This document shows, piece by piece, positions 35,844-43,608 of a DNA stretch of 64,000 bases. The position numbers were made by a program, and so were the translations under genes. Where the stretch lies: NCBI RefSeq assembly GCF_000620065.1, contig NZ_KK211062.1, forward strand, positions 1 to 64,000. Reading direction: 5' to 3'. A model generated the notes under the pieces. The model was given only the letters and a program-made list of their open reading frames with translations. It did not search any database and was not told where the DNA came from. The stretch's first letter is position 1. The number at the start of each line of letters is the position of its first letter. Origin of the DNA: Meiothermus cerbereus DSM 11376. Its GTDB lineage: Bacteria > Deinococcota > Deinococci > Deinococcales > Thermaceae.

Positions 35844-37718
35844 CTAATCTCCTGCCACCGTCGCAGACTTGGCCTGACGGGCCTCTTGCTCAGCTTTGGC
35901 TTCGCTCTCGACCTGGGCTGCCCGCAAGGGGTCTGTAAAGTAGCGCGGCAAAAAGCCACCCACCGCTATGAACAAAATTATGAGCGCCTGCAAGACCTGG
36001 ATAATCTGGTTGCTGATACCCAGCTGGGCGTTGAGGGAGACCCCTCCCGCCAGAAGCACCCCAAACAATGTGGCAGAAAGAAAAATACCCAGGGGCATGT
36101 TCTGACCCATCAAGGCCACCGCAATCCCATCGAAGCCCACGCTCGAGGGGATGGCAGTTTTGAGGCGATATGTACCGTCCATACCAGCCCCCAGCACGTA
36201 GTGGGTAGCAGCCAAACCCGCCAGAGCACCCGAGATGATCATGGTCAGGATTATCTTCCGCCTTAAGTTAACCCCCGCATATTCTGCGGCCTTGGGCGCC
36301 AGGCCGGTTGCCCGCAGCTCGTAGCCCCCCGCAGTACGAAAGAGGTAAAAGTTATAAAAGAGCAGGGCCAGAACGGCAATCAGGAAAGAGCCATTCAGGA
36401 GCTGCGAGGACAGGGCCGAGCTGATGGTCACAGGAATACCCGGCAACACCTGCCCCACCACATACCCCGCCACCAAAGCCACAAGGGCTGCCAGGAGCCG
36501 CTTACCAAGCTCGAGTCGCCGGGTGGCGTAATACACAGTGAGGGCAGCCACCACCGCAAGCGGCAGGGCCCAGGAAAAAGTGCTGTTGGGGGCGAAGATA
36601 TTAATCATTAGGGGGATACGCCCACCCTCCTGAATCTCCTCGCTGCGGCCCTCGAAACCTTCGGCTTTGAAGGGTAGCCGCACCTTGTTACCAAAAAAAC
36701 TGTACTCGTTGGCCGCCAACATAAACAGCAACACCGAAGCTGCGATGTAGTTCATCATGATGGTGTTGATGACCTCGTTGGCGCCAAAGCGGGCCTTGAG
36801 CCAGCCCACAATGCCGCCCCACAAAGCCCCACCCAGGGCCGCAGCCACAATGGCAGCCGGCAGCAGCAACCAGCCCGGTAGGGGCAGATACACCCCGGCC
36901 AGCATGGCAAAAAGCGCCCCAATGGTGAGCTGGCCGGGAGCCCCGATGTTAAAAAGTCCCGCCCGAAAGCCAAAGGCCACAGCCAGGCCGGTGAAGATCA
37001 GCGGGGTGGCAAAAGCCAGGCTGTTAAAGATGCCCGGCAAGGTCAGGATGGGGCTAAACAAAATTTGAAAGGTATAGGTGACCAGGTCGAGCTTTCCCGC
37101 GATCAGCTCGCGCAGCCCCAGACCCTCAACCCCCTGGGTGCCAAGCCCAGGCCGCAGGATGGCCACCACCACGGCACCCACCACCACGGCCAGCAGAAGC
37201 GAAACCACCGGAACCACCACCCCGCGCAGGCGCACCAAAAAGGCCAGCCCGCCCGGTAGTTGCATGCGGGCCACCAGCAAAAGCGTCAGGGAGTAAAACA
37301 ACCCGGCATAGGCCCCCAGCGAAAGGGCGAAACGACGCAGCGGCGGACGCCGCGCCCCCGCCGCCAGGGCTGCATCGTTCACGGCAGTGATGGCTTGATA
37401 AAACAAAGCGGCCTCGAGGGCAAACAAAGCCAGCCCCACCCCCCCCAGAATGTAGAGAACCCTGGCGCGGGTTTCGGGGTTGGGCAAAAACACAGCCACA
37501 CTAGCCGCCAAAAGCAGCGAGACCCATATCCCAAAAAACAACCCTAGCCAATCAAAGCGCAACCCCTCTGGCAGTGTAAGGCCTTTGGGGTTCATGGTCC
37601 CTAGCGGGTTGAGCAAGTAGCCAGTGCCATCAAACTCCCGCATAGGTACAGCCCAGGGGGACAGCATCATCAGCGCAAGCGCGATCACCCCCACAATTAA
37701 AAACAGGTACCTACCCAT
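35844..37718 (-). CDS. ABC transporter permease, nucleoside/BMP type (first permease, extended)
   Basis: A 624-residue permease, far longer than the about 350 usual for the family. The conserved core starts near residue 220 (FNSLAFATPLIFTGLAVAFG, LFNIGAPGQLTIGA) and ends with the GLAPKAAEYAGVNLRRK loop and FDGIAVALMG. About 215 residues with five or so extra helices precede it, and a roughly 100-residue insert splits the core after EYSFFGNKVRLPF. ATG 37718 is preceded by GAGGA. Coupled to the second permease. Confidence 0.85.
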   Translation of the reverse strand: MGRYLFLIVGVIALALMMLSPWAVPMREFDGTGYLLNPLGTMNPKGLTLPEGLRFDWLGLFFGIWVSLLLAASVAVFLPNPETRARVLYILGGVGLALFALEAALFYQAITAVNDAALAAGARRPPLRRFALSLGAYAGLFYSLTLLLVARMQLPGGLAFLVRLRGVVVPVVSLLLAVVVGAVVVAILRPGLGTQGVEGLGLRELIAGKLDLVTYTFQILFSPILTLPGIFNSLAFATPLIFTGLAVAFGFRAGLFNIGAPGQLTIGALFAMLAGVYLPLPGWLLLPAAIVAAALGGALWGGIVGWLKARFGANEVINTIMMNYIAASVLLFMLAANEYSFFGNKVRLPFKAEGFEGRSEEIQEGGRIPLMINIFAPNSTFSWALPLAVVAALTVYYATRRLELGKRLLAALVALVAGYVVGQVLPGIPVTISSALSSQLLNGSFLIAVLALLFYNFYLFRTAGGYELRATGLAPKAAEYAGVNLRRKIILTMIISGALAGLAATHYVLGAGMDGTYRLKTAIPSSVGFDGIAVALMGQNMPLGIFLSATLFGVLLAGGVSLNAQLGISNQIIQVLQALIILFIAVGGFLPRYFTDPLRAAQVESEAKAEQEARQAKSATVAGD

Positions 37719-37840
37719 AAGTTCCTCAGAGCGGATTCTACACTGCAAAGCCATTTTGCGTAGCACGAACTCATTGAAGGCGCGAGCTTCTTGAGCTCAA
37801 AAACTACGGGAATTTCTACAATTATCTACCGATGCGGTGA

Positions 37841-37846
37841 TAAACT
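37841..37846 (+). promoter_or_regulatory. -10 box of menG
   Basis: TAAACT followed by 6 nt and GTG 37853, giving a leaderless message. This fixes GTG as the start. Confidence 0.6.
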
Positions 37847-37852
37847 TGTCAG

Positions 37853-38617
37853 GTGCAAGATTCGACGGAAGGCAAAGCCAAGGTCGTTCAGCAAATGTTT
37901 TCGGAAATAGCCCCACGCTACGACTTTCTGAACAGGGTGCTGTCTGCAGGTGTGGATCGCGTCTGGCGGTTGGCCGCAGTCAAGGCAGCTCTGGAGATAA
38001 GACCGGCCCGCATCCTCGACCTGGCCACCGGTACTGGCGACATCGCCCTATTGCTAAAAAAGGTTGCGCCCGAGGTAGAGGTTATCGGGGGCGACTTTGC
38101 TCTGCCCATGCTCGAGCTGGCCCGCCAAAAAGCCCAGCGAGCCGGCCTTGCCATCTCCTTTGTTGAAGCAGACGCCCTCCAACTGCCTTTCCCCGATGAT
38201 CATTTCGATGCCGTAACCATTGCCTTTGGCTTTCGCAACTTTGCCGATTACAAAAAAGCACTGGCCGAGCTGTATCGGGTGCTTGCGCCAGGCGGGCGGC
38301 TATGTATTTTGGAGTTTCCTCCCCCGCCCCGTGGCGGCTTGGGTGCGCTATACCGCTTTTACTTCACCCGCATCCTGCCCTTAATTGGGGGGCTCATTTC
38401 GGGCAACGCTTCAGCCTATCGTTACCTACCCGATTCCGTGGAGCGCTTCCCAGATCCCCCAACCCTTGCTACCATGATGGCTCTGGCCGGTTTTAACACC
38501 CGCTACCAGCTTTTCACCGGCGGTATTACTGCCCTTCATATTGGCGACAAGCCTGCCCCCGCTAAGCCCACCCCGGCTGTTCGCACTGGAGAGTTTTACC
38601 CCGATGAACCATCCTGA
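37853..38617 (+). CDS. menG: Demethylmenaquinone methyltransferase
   Basis: Methylates demethylmenaquinone in the last step of menaquinone synthesis, the respiratory quinone of this group. The 254-residue protein has the SAM motif DLATGTGDIALLL, the UbiE/MenG signatures FGFRNFADYKKAL and RVLAPGGRL, and the N-terminal MFSEIAPRYDFLNRVLS box. GTG start, leaderless. Its last 14 bp overlap the next gene. Confidence 0.93.
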   Translation: MQDSTEGKAKVVQQMFSEIAPRYDFLNRVLSAGVDRVWRLAAVKAALEIRPARILDLATGTGDIALLLKKVAPEVEVIGGDFALPMLELARQKAQRAGLAISFVEADALQLPFPDDHFDAVTIAFGFRNFADYKKALAELYRVLAPGGRLCILEFPPPPRGGLGALYRFYFTRILPLIGGLISGNASAYRYLPDSVERFPDPPTLATMMALAGFNTRYQLFTGGITALHIGDKPAPAKPTPAVRTGEFYPDEPS

Positions 38618-39149
38618 CCTGGCTTTTGAAATTGACCCACAGCGGCTGCTGCTGGAAGGCATGGAAACCGGCGCCCTGCCAGACCTGAAGCCGCTCGAGC
38701 TTGCACGTGAGTACGCCCAGGAGCTGGCCCAGGGGAGCGGAGGGGAAAACGAAATAGTGCGGTGGTGGCACAGCCCGGGCGGTTTTTACTACGAGTTCAA
38801 ACAGTTTCCTGCTGCCTTTTATGGCCGCTCAGGTCTGGTTCAGGGTCAGTACCTGACACCCCAAGAAGCCCAGGTGCTGGTGTGGGATGCCCTGACTCGA
38901 GCCGACAAAGACCAGGCCGACCTCACCCTTTTTTACACCGCCAACCTCATGCAAAGCGACCAGGACTTTTTCATGGTCTATACCCTGGGTCAGATGCGTA
39001 TCGAGCGGGGCGAAGCCCGCTACGCCCTCCCGCTGTTCATGCGCTTGAAGCTGCCGCAATACCTGCTGGTACTGTTCCGCAGCAATGACGAGTACCTGGT
39101 TTTCAAACTCCCGCAAGGGCAGCCTGTTTTATTGCAAATCCGCGCTTAG
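38604..39149 (+). CDS. Protein of unknown function
   Basis: A 181-residue soluble protein that starts inside the 3' end of menG (14-bp overlap) and so is translated from the same message. Composition is mixed alpha/beta with aromatic-rich WWHSPGGFYYEFKQFPAAFYG in the middle, split here as WWHSPGGFYYEF. No family recognised. GGAGAG lies about 9 nt before ATG 38604; an upstream in-frame ATG inside menG is less likely. Confidence 0.65.
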   Translation: MNHPDLAFEIDPQRLLLEGMETGALPDLKPLELAREYAQELAQGSGGENEIVRWWHSPGGFYYEFKQFPAAFYGRSGLVQGQYLTPQEAQVLVWDALTRADKDQADLTLFYTANLMQSDQDFFMVYTLGQMRIERGEARYALPLFMRLKLPQYLLVLFRSNDEYLVFKLPQGQPVLLQIRA

Positions 39150-39194
39150 CACGCCCCCTCACTTCGCTCAGCGAAAGAGCCTCGCCCACGGGTG

Positions 39195-39310
39195 ATATGA
39201 ACCCCGCCTGAATCGTTCCGTTGGGGATTGTTGGAGCATCATCGTTTTTCAAGCTGTTGCCACCCGCGCTTCAGGCGGGGGCCCCAGAAAAAGAACAAAT
39301 CAAATAAATT
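39195..39310 (+). repeat. Hairpin-ended repeat, copy 2
   Basis: ATATGAACCCC start, CCCCGCCTGAA (39202-39212) and TTCAGGCGGGG (39270-39280) as an 11-bp stem around a 57-nt loop, then GCCCCAGAAAAAGAACAAAT. Same orientation and gap type (between convergent genes) as the other copies. Confidence 0.82.
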
Positions 39311-39392
39311 CCTTATGAGTAGACGCTTGAGCGGTGTCTGTTCACCCAAATTCGGTATTGCTGTGCAGGTACGGTTCATGATAGCAACCATC

Positions 39393-39430
39393 CCCTAAAA
39401 CAAAAGGCAGGGGCCTATGCCCCTGCCTTT
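39393..39430 (-). terminator. Terminator of slyD
   Basis: A perfect 12-bp stem, AAAGGCAGGGGC (39403-39414) and GCCCCTGCCTTT (39419-39430), loop CTAT. On the minus strand it is followed by TTTTGTTTTAG, so it ends the slyD transcript; it may also stop readthrough from the other strand. Confidence 0.88.
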
Positions 39431-39510
39431 GGCCCAACTGGCCTTGCTTATCGCATCCTCGAGAGCGGCAAATGTGCCGTGCAGGACAAAGCAATCAAGT
39501 TGTGAGCGCT

Positions 39511-39981
39511 CTAGTGGCTGTGCTCTTTAGCGCTGTGCGCGTGGCCGTGCTCGAGCTCTTCCGGCGTTGCAGGCCGAACGGCTGTAAGGGTCACGTCGAA
39601 GTCGAGGGTCTCACCTGCCAGGGCATGGTTGAAATCAATGGTTACCTCGTTATCGTCCACGCTCAACACCGTAAAGGGCATGGGGTTGCCCTGGGGGTCT
39701 TCGGCGTAGAACATGGCCCCTTCCGCCAGCTCGGCATCTGCCGGAAAGGCTGCCCGATCCACGACCTGTACACCTTCTGGATCGTAAAGGCCGTAGCCCT
39801 TTTCGGGGGGTACAGAAACAACAACCCGATCGCCGGCTGACTTGCCCTCGAGGGCTTCCTCCAGACCCGCCACAATGTTGCGATGACCGTGCAGATAATC
39901 CAGCTCACCCTGGTCAATCAGCTCGTTCTCGACTTGCAGGGTATAACGAATGGTAACCACATTTCCTTTGCTTGCCGTCAT
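39511..39981 (-). CDS. slyD: FKBP-type peptidyl-prolyl isomerase, SlyD type
   Basis: A 156-residue prolyl isomerase and folding helper. The FKBP core surrounds an inserted IF domain, with LDYLHGHRNIVAGLEEALEG and DFNHALAGETLDFDV as family signatures. The His-rich end (HGHAHSAKEHSH) can bind nickel or other metals. GAGGAG lies 6 nt before ATG. Confidence 0.94.
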   Translation of the reverse strand: MTASKGNVVTIRYTLQVENELIDQGELDYLHGHRNIVAGLEEALEGKSAGDRVVVSVPPEKGYGLYDPEGVQVVDRAAFPADAELAEGAMFYAEDPQGNPMPFTVLSVDDNEVTIDFNHALAGETLDFDVTLTAVRPATPEELEHGHAHSAKEHSH

Positions 39982-40097
39982 AAAGGCTCCTCTCCATTCA
40001 CAGAAACCATTCTTCGTTTCCGCGAGACAACCGAGTATAAAACATTCAGATGAAACAATCGTAAACCAAATCGGATCCCACCCGTAACCCCATGCCC

Positions 40098-40103
40098 TAT
40101 GCT
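40098..40103 (+). promoter_or_regulatory. -10 box of cysteine synthase gene
   Basis: TATGCT, 6 nt before ATG 40110; no convincing -35. Confidence 0.5.
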
Positions 40104-40109
40104 TAGGTC

Positions 40110-41036
40110 ATGAACGTGGAAGACGTAATCGGAAAGACGCCGGTGGTTCGCCTCAAACGCCTGGTAGAGCCTGGCATGGCGGAAGTTTGGGTGAAGCTCG
40201 AGGGCAACAACCCCGGCGGCTCCATCAAAGACCGCACCGCCTGGTATCTGATCAAAGACGCCGAAGAGCGCGGCATCCTGAAGCCGGGCTCGGGGCAGCT
40301 CATTGTGGAGCCCACCAGCGGTAACACCGGCATCGGCCTGGCCATGGTAGCGGCCAGTCGGGGCTACAAGCTCATTCTGACCATGCCGGCTCAGATGTCG
40401 GAAGAACGCAAGCGCATCCTCAAAGCCTATGGGGCCGAGCTGGTGCTAACCGACCCCAGCCGCCGGATGCTGGCCGCCATTGAGGAGGCCAACCGCATCG
40501 TGGCCGAGCAGGGGGCCTTCATGCCCAACCAGTTCGACAACCCCGCCAACCCCAGGGCCCACTACGAGACCACCGGCCCCGAAATTTTCCAGCAGATGGA
40601 GGGTCGGCTGGATGCCTTCGTGTATGGCTCGGGTACAGGGGGCACCATTATGGGGGTAGGCAAGTACCTGCGCGAGCGGCTGCCCAACATCCAGATCATC
40701 GCCTGCGAACCCCGCCGCAGCAATGTGCTTTCGGGCGGCCAGATGGGCTCGCATCAGTTTCAGGGCATGGGGCCTGGCTTTATCCCGCCCAACCTGGATG
40801 TGAAGATGCTGGACCAGGTAATTCAGGTGCTGGAGGAAGACGCTTTCCCCCTGGCTAAGCCGCTGGCCCGCCAGGAAGGTCTTTTTGTGGGGATGAGTGC
40901 CTGCGGGATGATCTGGGCTGCCCTGCAGGTCGCCCGGAAACTTGGGCCCGGCAAAAGGGTACTGACCATCGCCTGCGACTCGGGCATGAAATACCTCTCA
41001 ACGCCCCTCTTTGCAGACGCAGAGGGCGGTGTCTAG
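40110..41036 (+). CDS. cysK: Cysteine synthase (O-acetylserine sulfhydrylase)
   Basis: Makes cysteine from O-acetylserine and sulfide, using PLP. The 308-residue enzyme shows the PLP lysine in PGGSIKDRTA, the substrate loop TSGNTGIGLA and the phosphate-binding GSGTGGTIMGV. CysK and CysM cannot be told apart with certainty. The link to the ubiquitin-like sulfur system at the left end is possible but not shown by context. Confidence 0.88.
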   Translation: MNVEDVIGKTPVVRLKRLVEPGMAEVWVKLEGNNPGGSIKDRTAWYLIKDAEERGILKPGSGQLIVEPTSGNTGIGLAMVAASRGYKLILTMPAQMSEERKRILKAYGAELVLTDPSRRMLAAIEEANRIVAEQGAFMPNQFDNPANPRAHYETTGPEIFQQMEGRLDAFVYGSGTGGTIMGVGKYLRERLPNIQIIACEPRRSNVLSGGQMGSHQFQGMGPGFIPPNLDVKMLDQVIQVLEEDAFPLAKPLARQEGLFVGMSACGMIWAALQVARKLGPGKRVLTIACDSGMKYLSTPLFADAEGGV

Positions 41037-41098
41037 TCCAGGGGGGTGTGGGCTTCACCGGGCAGCAGGATGTGGCTGCGGAAAGGTGCATTCAAGCT

Positions 41099-41126
41099 TT
41101 GATTTGCGCTGGATGCAGGCTACACT
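41099..41126 (+). promoter_or_regulatory. radA promoter
   Basis: TTGATT (41099-41104), 16-nt spacer, TACACT (41121-41126), then 9 nt to ATG 41136; near-leaderless. Confidence 0.6.
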
Positions 41127-41135
41127 GGCTGTTAG

Positions 41136-42449
41136 ATGGCCAGGGCTTCTATTCAATATCGCTGTATCGAGTGCGGGTACAAATCGGTAAAGGAGCTTGG
41201 GCGCTGCCCAAACTGTGGGGCCTGGGACAGTTTTAAGGAAGAAGCACCCCCGCCCAAGCCCGGCGCGGCCCCAGGTAAGGCCGGGCTGTCGCGGCCCCTG
41301 CCCAACCCGGCTGCGCTGACCCGCCTGGCGGATGTGTCTGAGGGTGGGGAGGTTCGCTTCTCGAGCCGCATGGGAGAACTTGACCGGGTGCTGGGTGGGG
41401 GGTTCGTGCCGGGCGAGGTGCTCCTGTTGGGCGGTGAGCCAGGGGTGGGCAAAAGCACCCTTTTGCTGCAGGTCGCACAAAAGATGCTGGAAATGGGCAA
41501 GCGGGTGGTTTACCTGGCCGGAGAGGAGTCGCCCGGCCAGATTCGCCTGAGGGCCAGGCGGCTGGGAATATCGGGGGAGCTCGAGCTGCTGCGGGAAACT
41601 GGACTGGATGCTATGCTCGCCACCCTCGAGGCCGCCCCACCCGACTTCCTGGTGGTGGACTCCATTCAAACCATCGAAACCACCGCCTCCCCGGGTTCGC
41701 TGGTGGCGGTTCGCGACGCCACCGCGGCCCTGACCCGCTTTGCCAAACACCACCAGGTAACCACCGTGCTGGTCGGACACGTCACCAAAGAGGGCATCGT
41801 GGCCGGGCCCAAGGTAATTGAGCACGTGGTGGACGCCACACTATACCTGGAGACGGCCGGCAACTTCAGGGTTTTGCGCTCCAGCAAAAACCGCTTCGGG
41901 CCGGTGGGCGAAATGGGCGTCTTTACCATGATTCATGAGGGCATGGAGGAAGTCGCCAACCCCTCGGCAGCCTTTCTGGCCGAGCGTCCGGTGGGCGCTC
42001 CGGGTTCGGTGGTGGCCCTGAGCCTCTCGGGCGAGCGGGCGCTGGCCCTGGAAGTACAAGCCCTGGCCGCCCGCACACCCTTTCCGGCTCCCCGCCGGGT
42101 TTCACAAGGCCTGGACAGCCGCCGGGTAGACGTGGTGCTGGCGGTGTTGGAGCGCAGGCTCAACCTGCCTTTGGGAAACCTGGACATCTACGTCAATCTG
42201 GCCGGTGGTCTGCGGGTCTTCGACCCAGGGCTGGATTTGGCTGTGGGCCTGGCAGTGTATTCTGCTGTGGTAGGCCGTCCACTTCCCCCCGATGTGGCGG
42301 TGGTGGGCGAGGTGGGATTGGCTGGGGAGTTGCGCAGCGTGGAGGGCCTCGAGCGTCGTCTACGCGAAGGTCAGCGGGCGGGCTTTAAAGAGCTGGTACA
42401 TCCGCCCCATTTCAAAAGCCTGGAGGCTGCGGTAAGCAAGTTTCTATGA
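41136..42449 (+). CDS. radA: DNA repair protein RadA (Sms)
   Basis: A 437-residue DnaB-like helicase that helps process recombination intermediates. Zinc finger [19 protein letters not shown], Walker [10 protein letters not shown], the RadA-specific KNRFG motif and a C-terminal Lon-like domain ([24 protein letters not shown]) are all present in order. The stop overlaps the next gene by 4 bp, the radA-yacL arrangement known from Bacillus. Confidence 0.95.
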   Translation: MARASIQYRCIECGYKSVKELGRCPNCGAWDSFKEEAPPPKPGAAPGKAGLSRPLPNPAALTRLADVSEGGEVRFSSRMGELDRVLGGGFVPGEVLLLGGEPGVGKSTLLLQVAQKMLEMGKRVVYLAGEESPGQIRLRARRLGISGELELLRETGLDAMLATLEAAPPDFLVVDSIQTIETTASPGSLVAVRDATAALTRFAKHHQVTTVLVGHVTKEGIVAGPKVIEHVVDATLYLETAGNFRVLRSSKNRFGPVGEMGVFTMIHEGMEEVANPSAAFLAERPVGAPGSVVALSLSGERALALEVQALAARTPFPAPRRVSQGLDSRRVDVVLAVLERRLNLPLGNLDIYVNLAGGLRVFDPGLDLAVGLAVYSAVVGRPLPPDVAVVGEVGLAGELRSVEGLERRLREGQRAGFKELVHPPHFKSLEAAVSKFL

Positions 42450-43516
42450 GTATGGCGCGCTGGATTTTGTACGCACTGTTTGCCTATTTGGGCTACCAGG
42501 CAGGGGTGTGGCTCGAGGTCAACAACCTCATCGGAAGCAGCCCGCTGGGTAGCCTGACCAGCTTGAACCGCCTGTACCTGGGGGTGGTGGGCCTTCTGGT
42601 GGGTTTTTTGCTCATACCCCGCCTGACAGACTGGGCCCAGCAGCGCTGGGAGCACACCCAGGCCTGGTTGAAGCGCCTCCCACCCGAGATTCCCGTTGCC
42701 ATCACGGTGGCTTCAGGTCTGGGGCTTCTCTTGGCGGTGCTGCTCACCAACCTGTTGAACCAGATTCCGGGCTTTTCCGCCATTCACTCGCTGATTATTG
42801 CTGCGGTGCTGGTCAGCTCACTTTCGGCTTTTGCCATTGTCAATCGGGAGTATTTCCGGCTGGCCCGCCCGTCCGCCCACCCGCCCAAGATCCGAGGGGG
42901 CAAGGTACTCGATACCTCGGTGCTGATCGATGGGCGCATCGGGGATGTGGCCGAGATGGGATTCCTGGAGGGCCCGCTGTTTGTACCTCGGCAGGTGTTG
43001 CGCGAACTTCAGCAATTTGCCGACTCCGCCGAGGCCCAGAAACGCGCCAAGGGCCGCCGGGGCCTAGACACCCTCGAGCGCCTCAAGCTTAGTGTGGGGC
43101 TCGAGGTGCTCGATAGCACCGAGACCGATGAACCCGTGGACGACCAGATTCTGGCCGAAGCCAAAAGGCTGGGCGCAGCCCTAGTCACCAACGACCATGC
43201 CCTGGCCCAGCTTTCCCGCATCTACGGGGTCAAGACGCTCTCGGTGCAGGCGTTGGCCTCGGCCCTGCGGGCCCCCCTGCAGCAAGGCGACACCCTGAAC
43301 ATCACCATCGTGAAGGAGGGCAAGGAACCCGGCCAGGGGGTGGGCTACCTGGAGGATGGCACCATGGTGGTGGTGGACGATGCCATTCCATTTCGCGGCA
43401 AGGAAGTGGGGGTAGTTATCACCCAGTCCATTCAAACCCAGGTCGGTCGGCTGCTGTTTGGCAAGCTCCAAACCGAGGACAATGCGCGTCCTGACCCCAA
43501 AGCCCAGCGGCAGTAA
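42446..43516 (+). CDS. PIN-TRAM membrane protein (YacL-like)
   Basis: A 356-residue protein: four hydrophobic helices to about residue 135, then a PIN nuclease domain ([42 protein letters not shown] with acidic residues in place) and a TRAM RNA-binding domain ([21 protein letters not shown]). It probably acts on RNA at the membrane. Translationally coupled to radA. Confidence 0.9.
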   Translation: MSMARWILYALFAYLGYQAGVWLEVNNLIGSSPLGSLTSLNRLYLGVVGLLVGFLLIPRLTDWAQQRWEHTQAWLKRLPPEIPVAITVASGLGLLLAVLLTNLLNQIPGFSAIHSLIIAAVLVSSLSAFAIVNREYFRLARPSAHPPKIRGGKVLDTSVLIDGRIGDVAEMGFLEGPLFVPRQVLRELQQFADSAEAQKRAKGRRGLDTLERLKLSVGLEVLDSTETDEPVDDQILAEAKRLGAALVTNDHALAQLSRIYGVKTLSVQALASALRAPLQQGDTLNITIVKEGKEPGQGVGYLEDGTMVVVDDAIPFRGKEVGVVITQSIQTQVGRLLFGKLQTEDNARPDPKAQRQ

Positions 43517-43595
43517 AAGACCTAGCCAACACCCTCCCCACACCGCGCAAGCGCTTCCAGCGCCATGCAGGGTCGGTGCTTTTACGGGTTCAGGA

Positions 43596-43601
43596 TAAAC
43601 T
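43596..43601 (+). promoter_or_regulatory. -10 box of the large regulator gene
   Basis: TAAACT, 7 nt before ATG 43609; the -35 side is weak (TCGGTG at best). Confidence 0.55.
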
Positions 43602-43608
43602 GTAGTCA

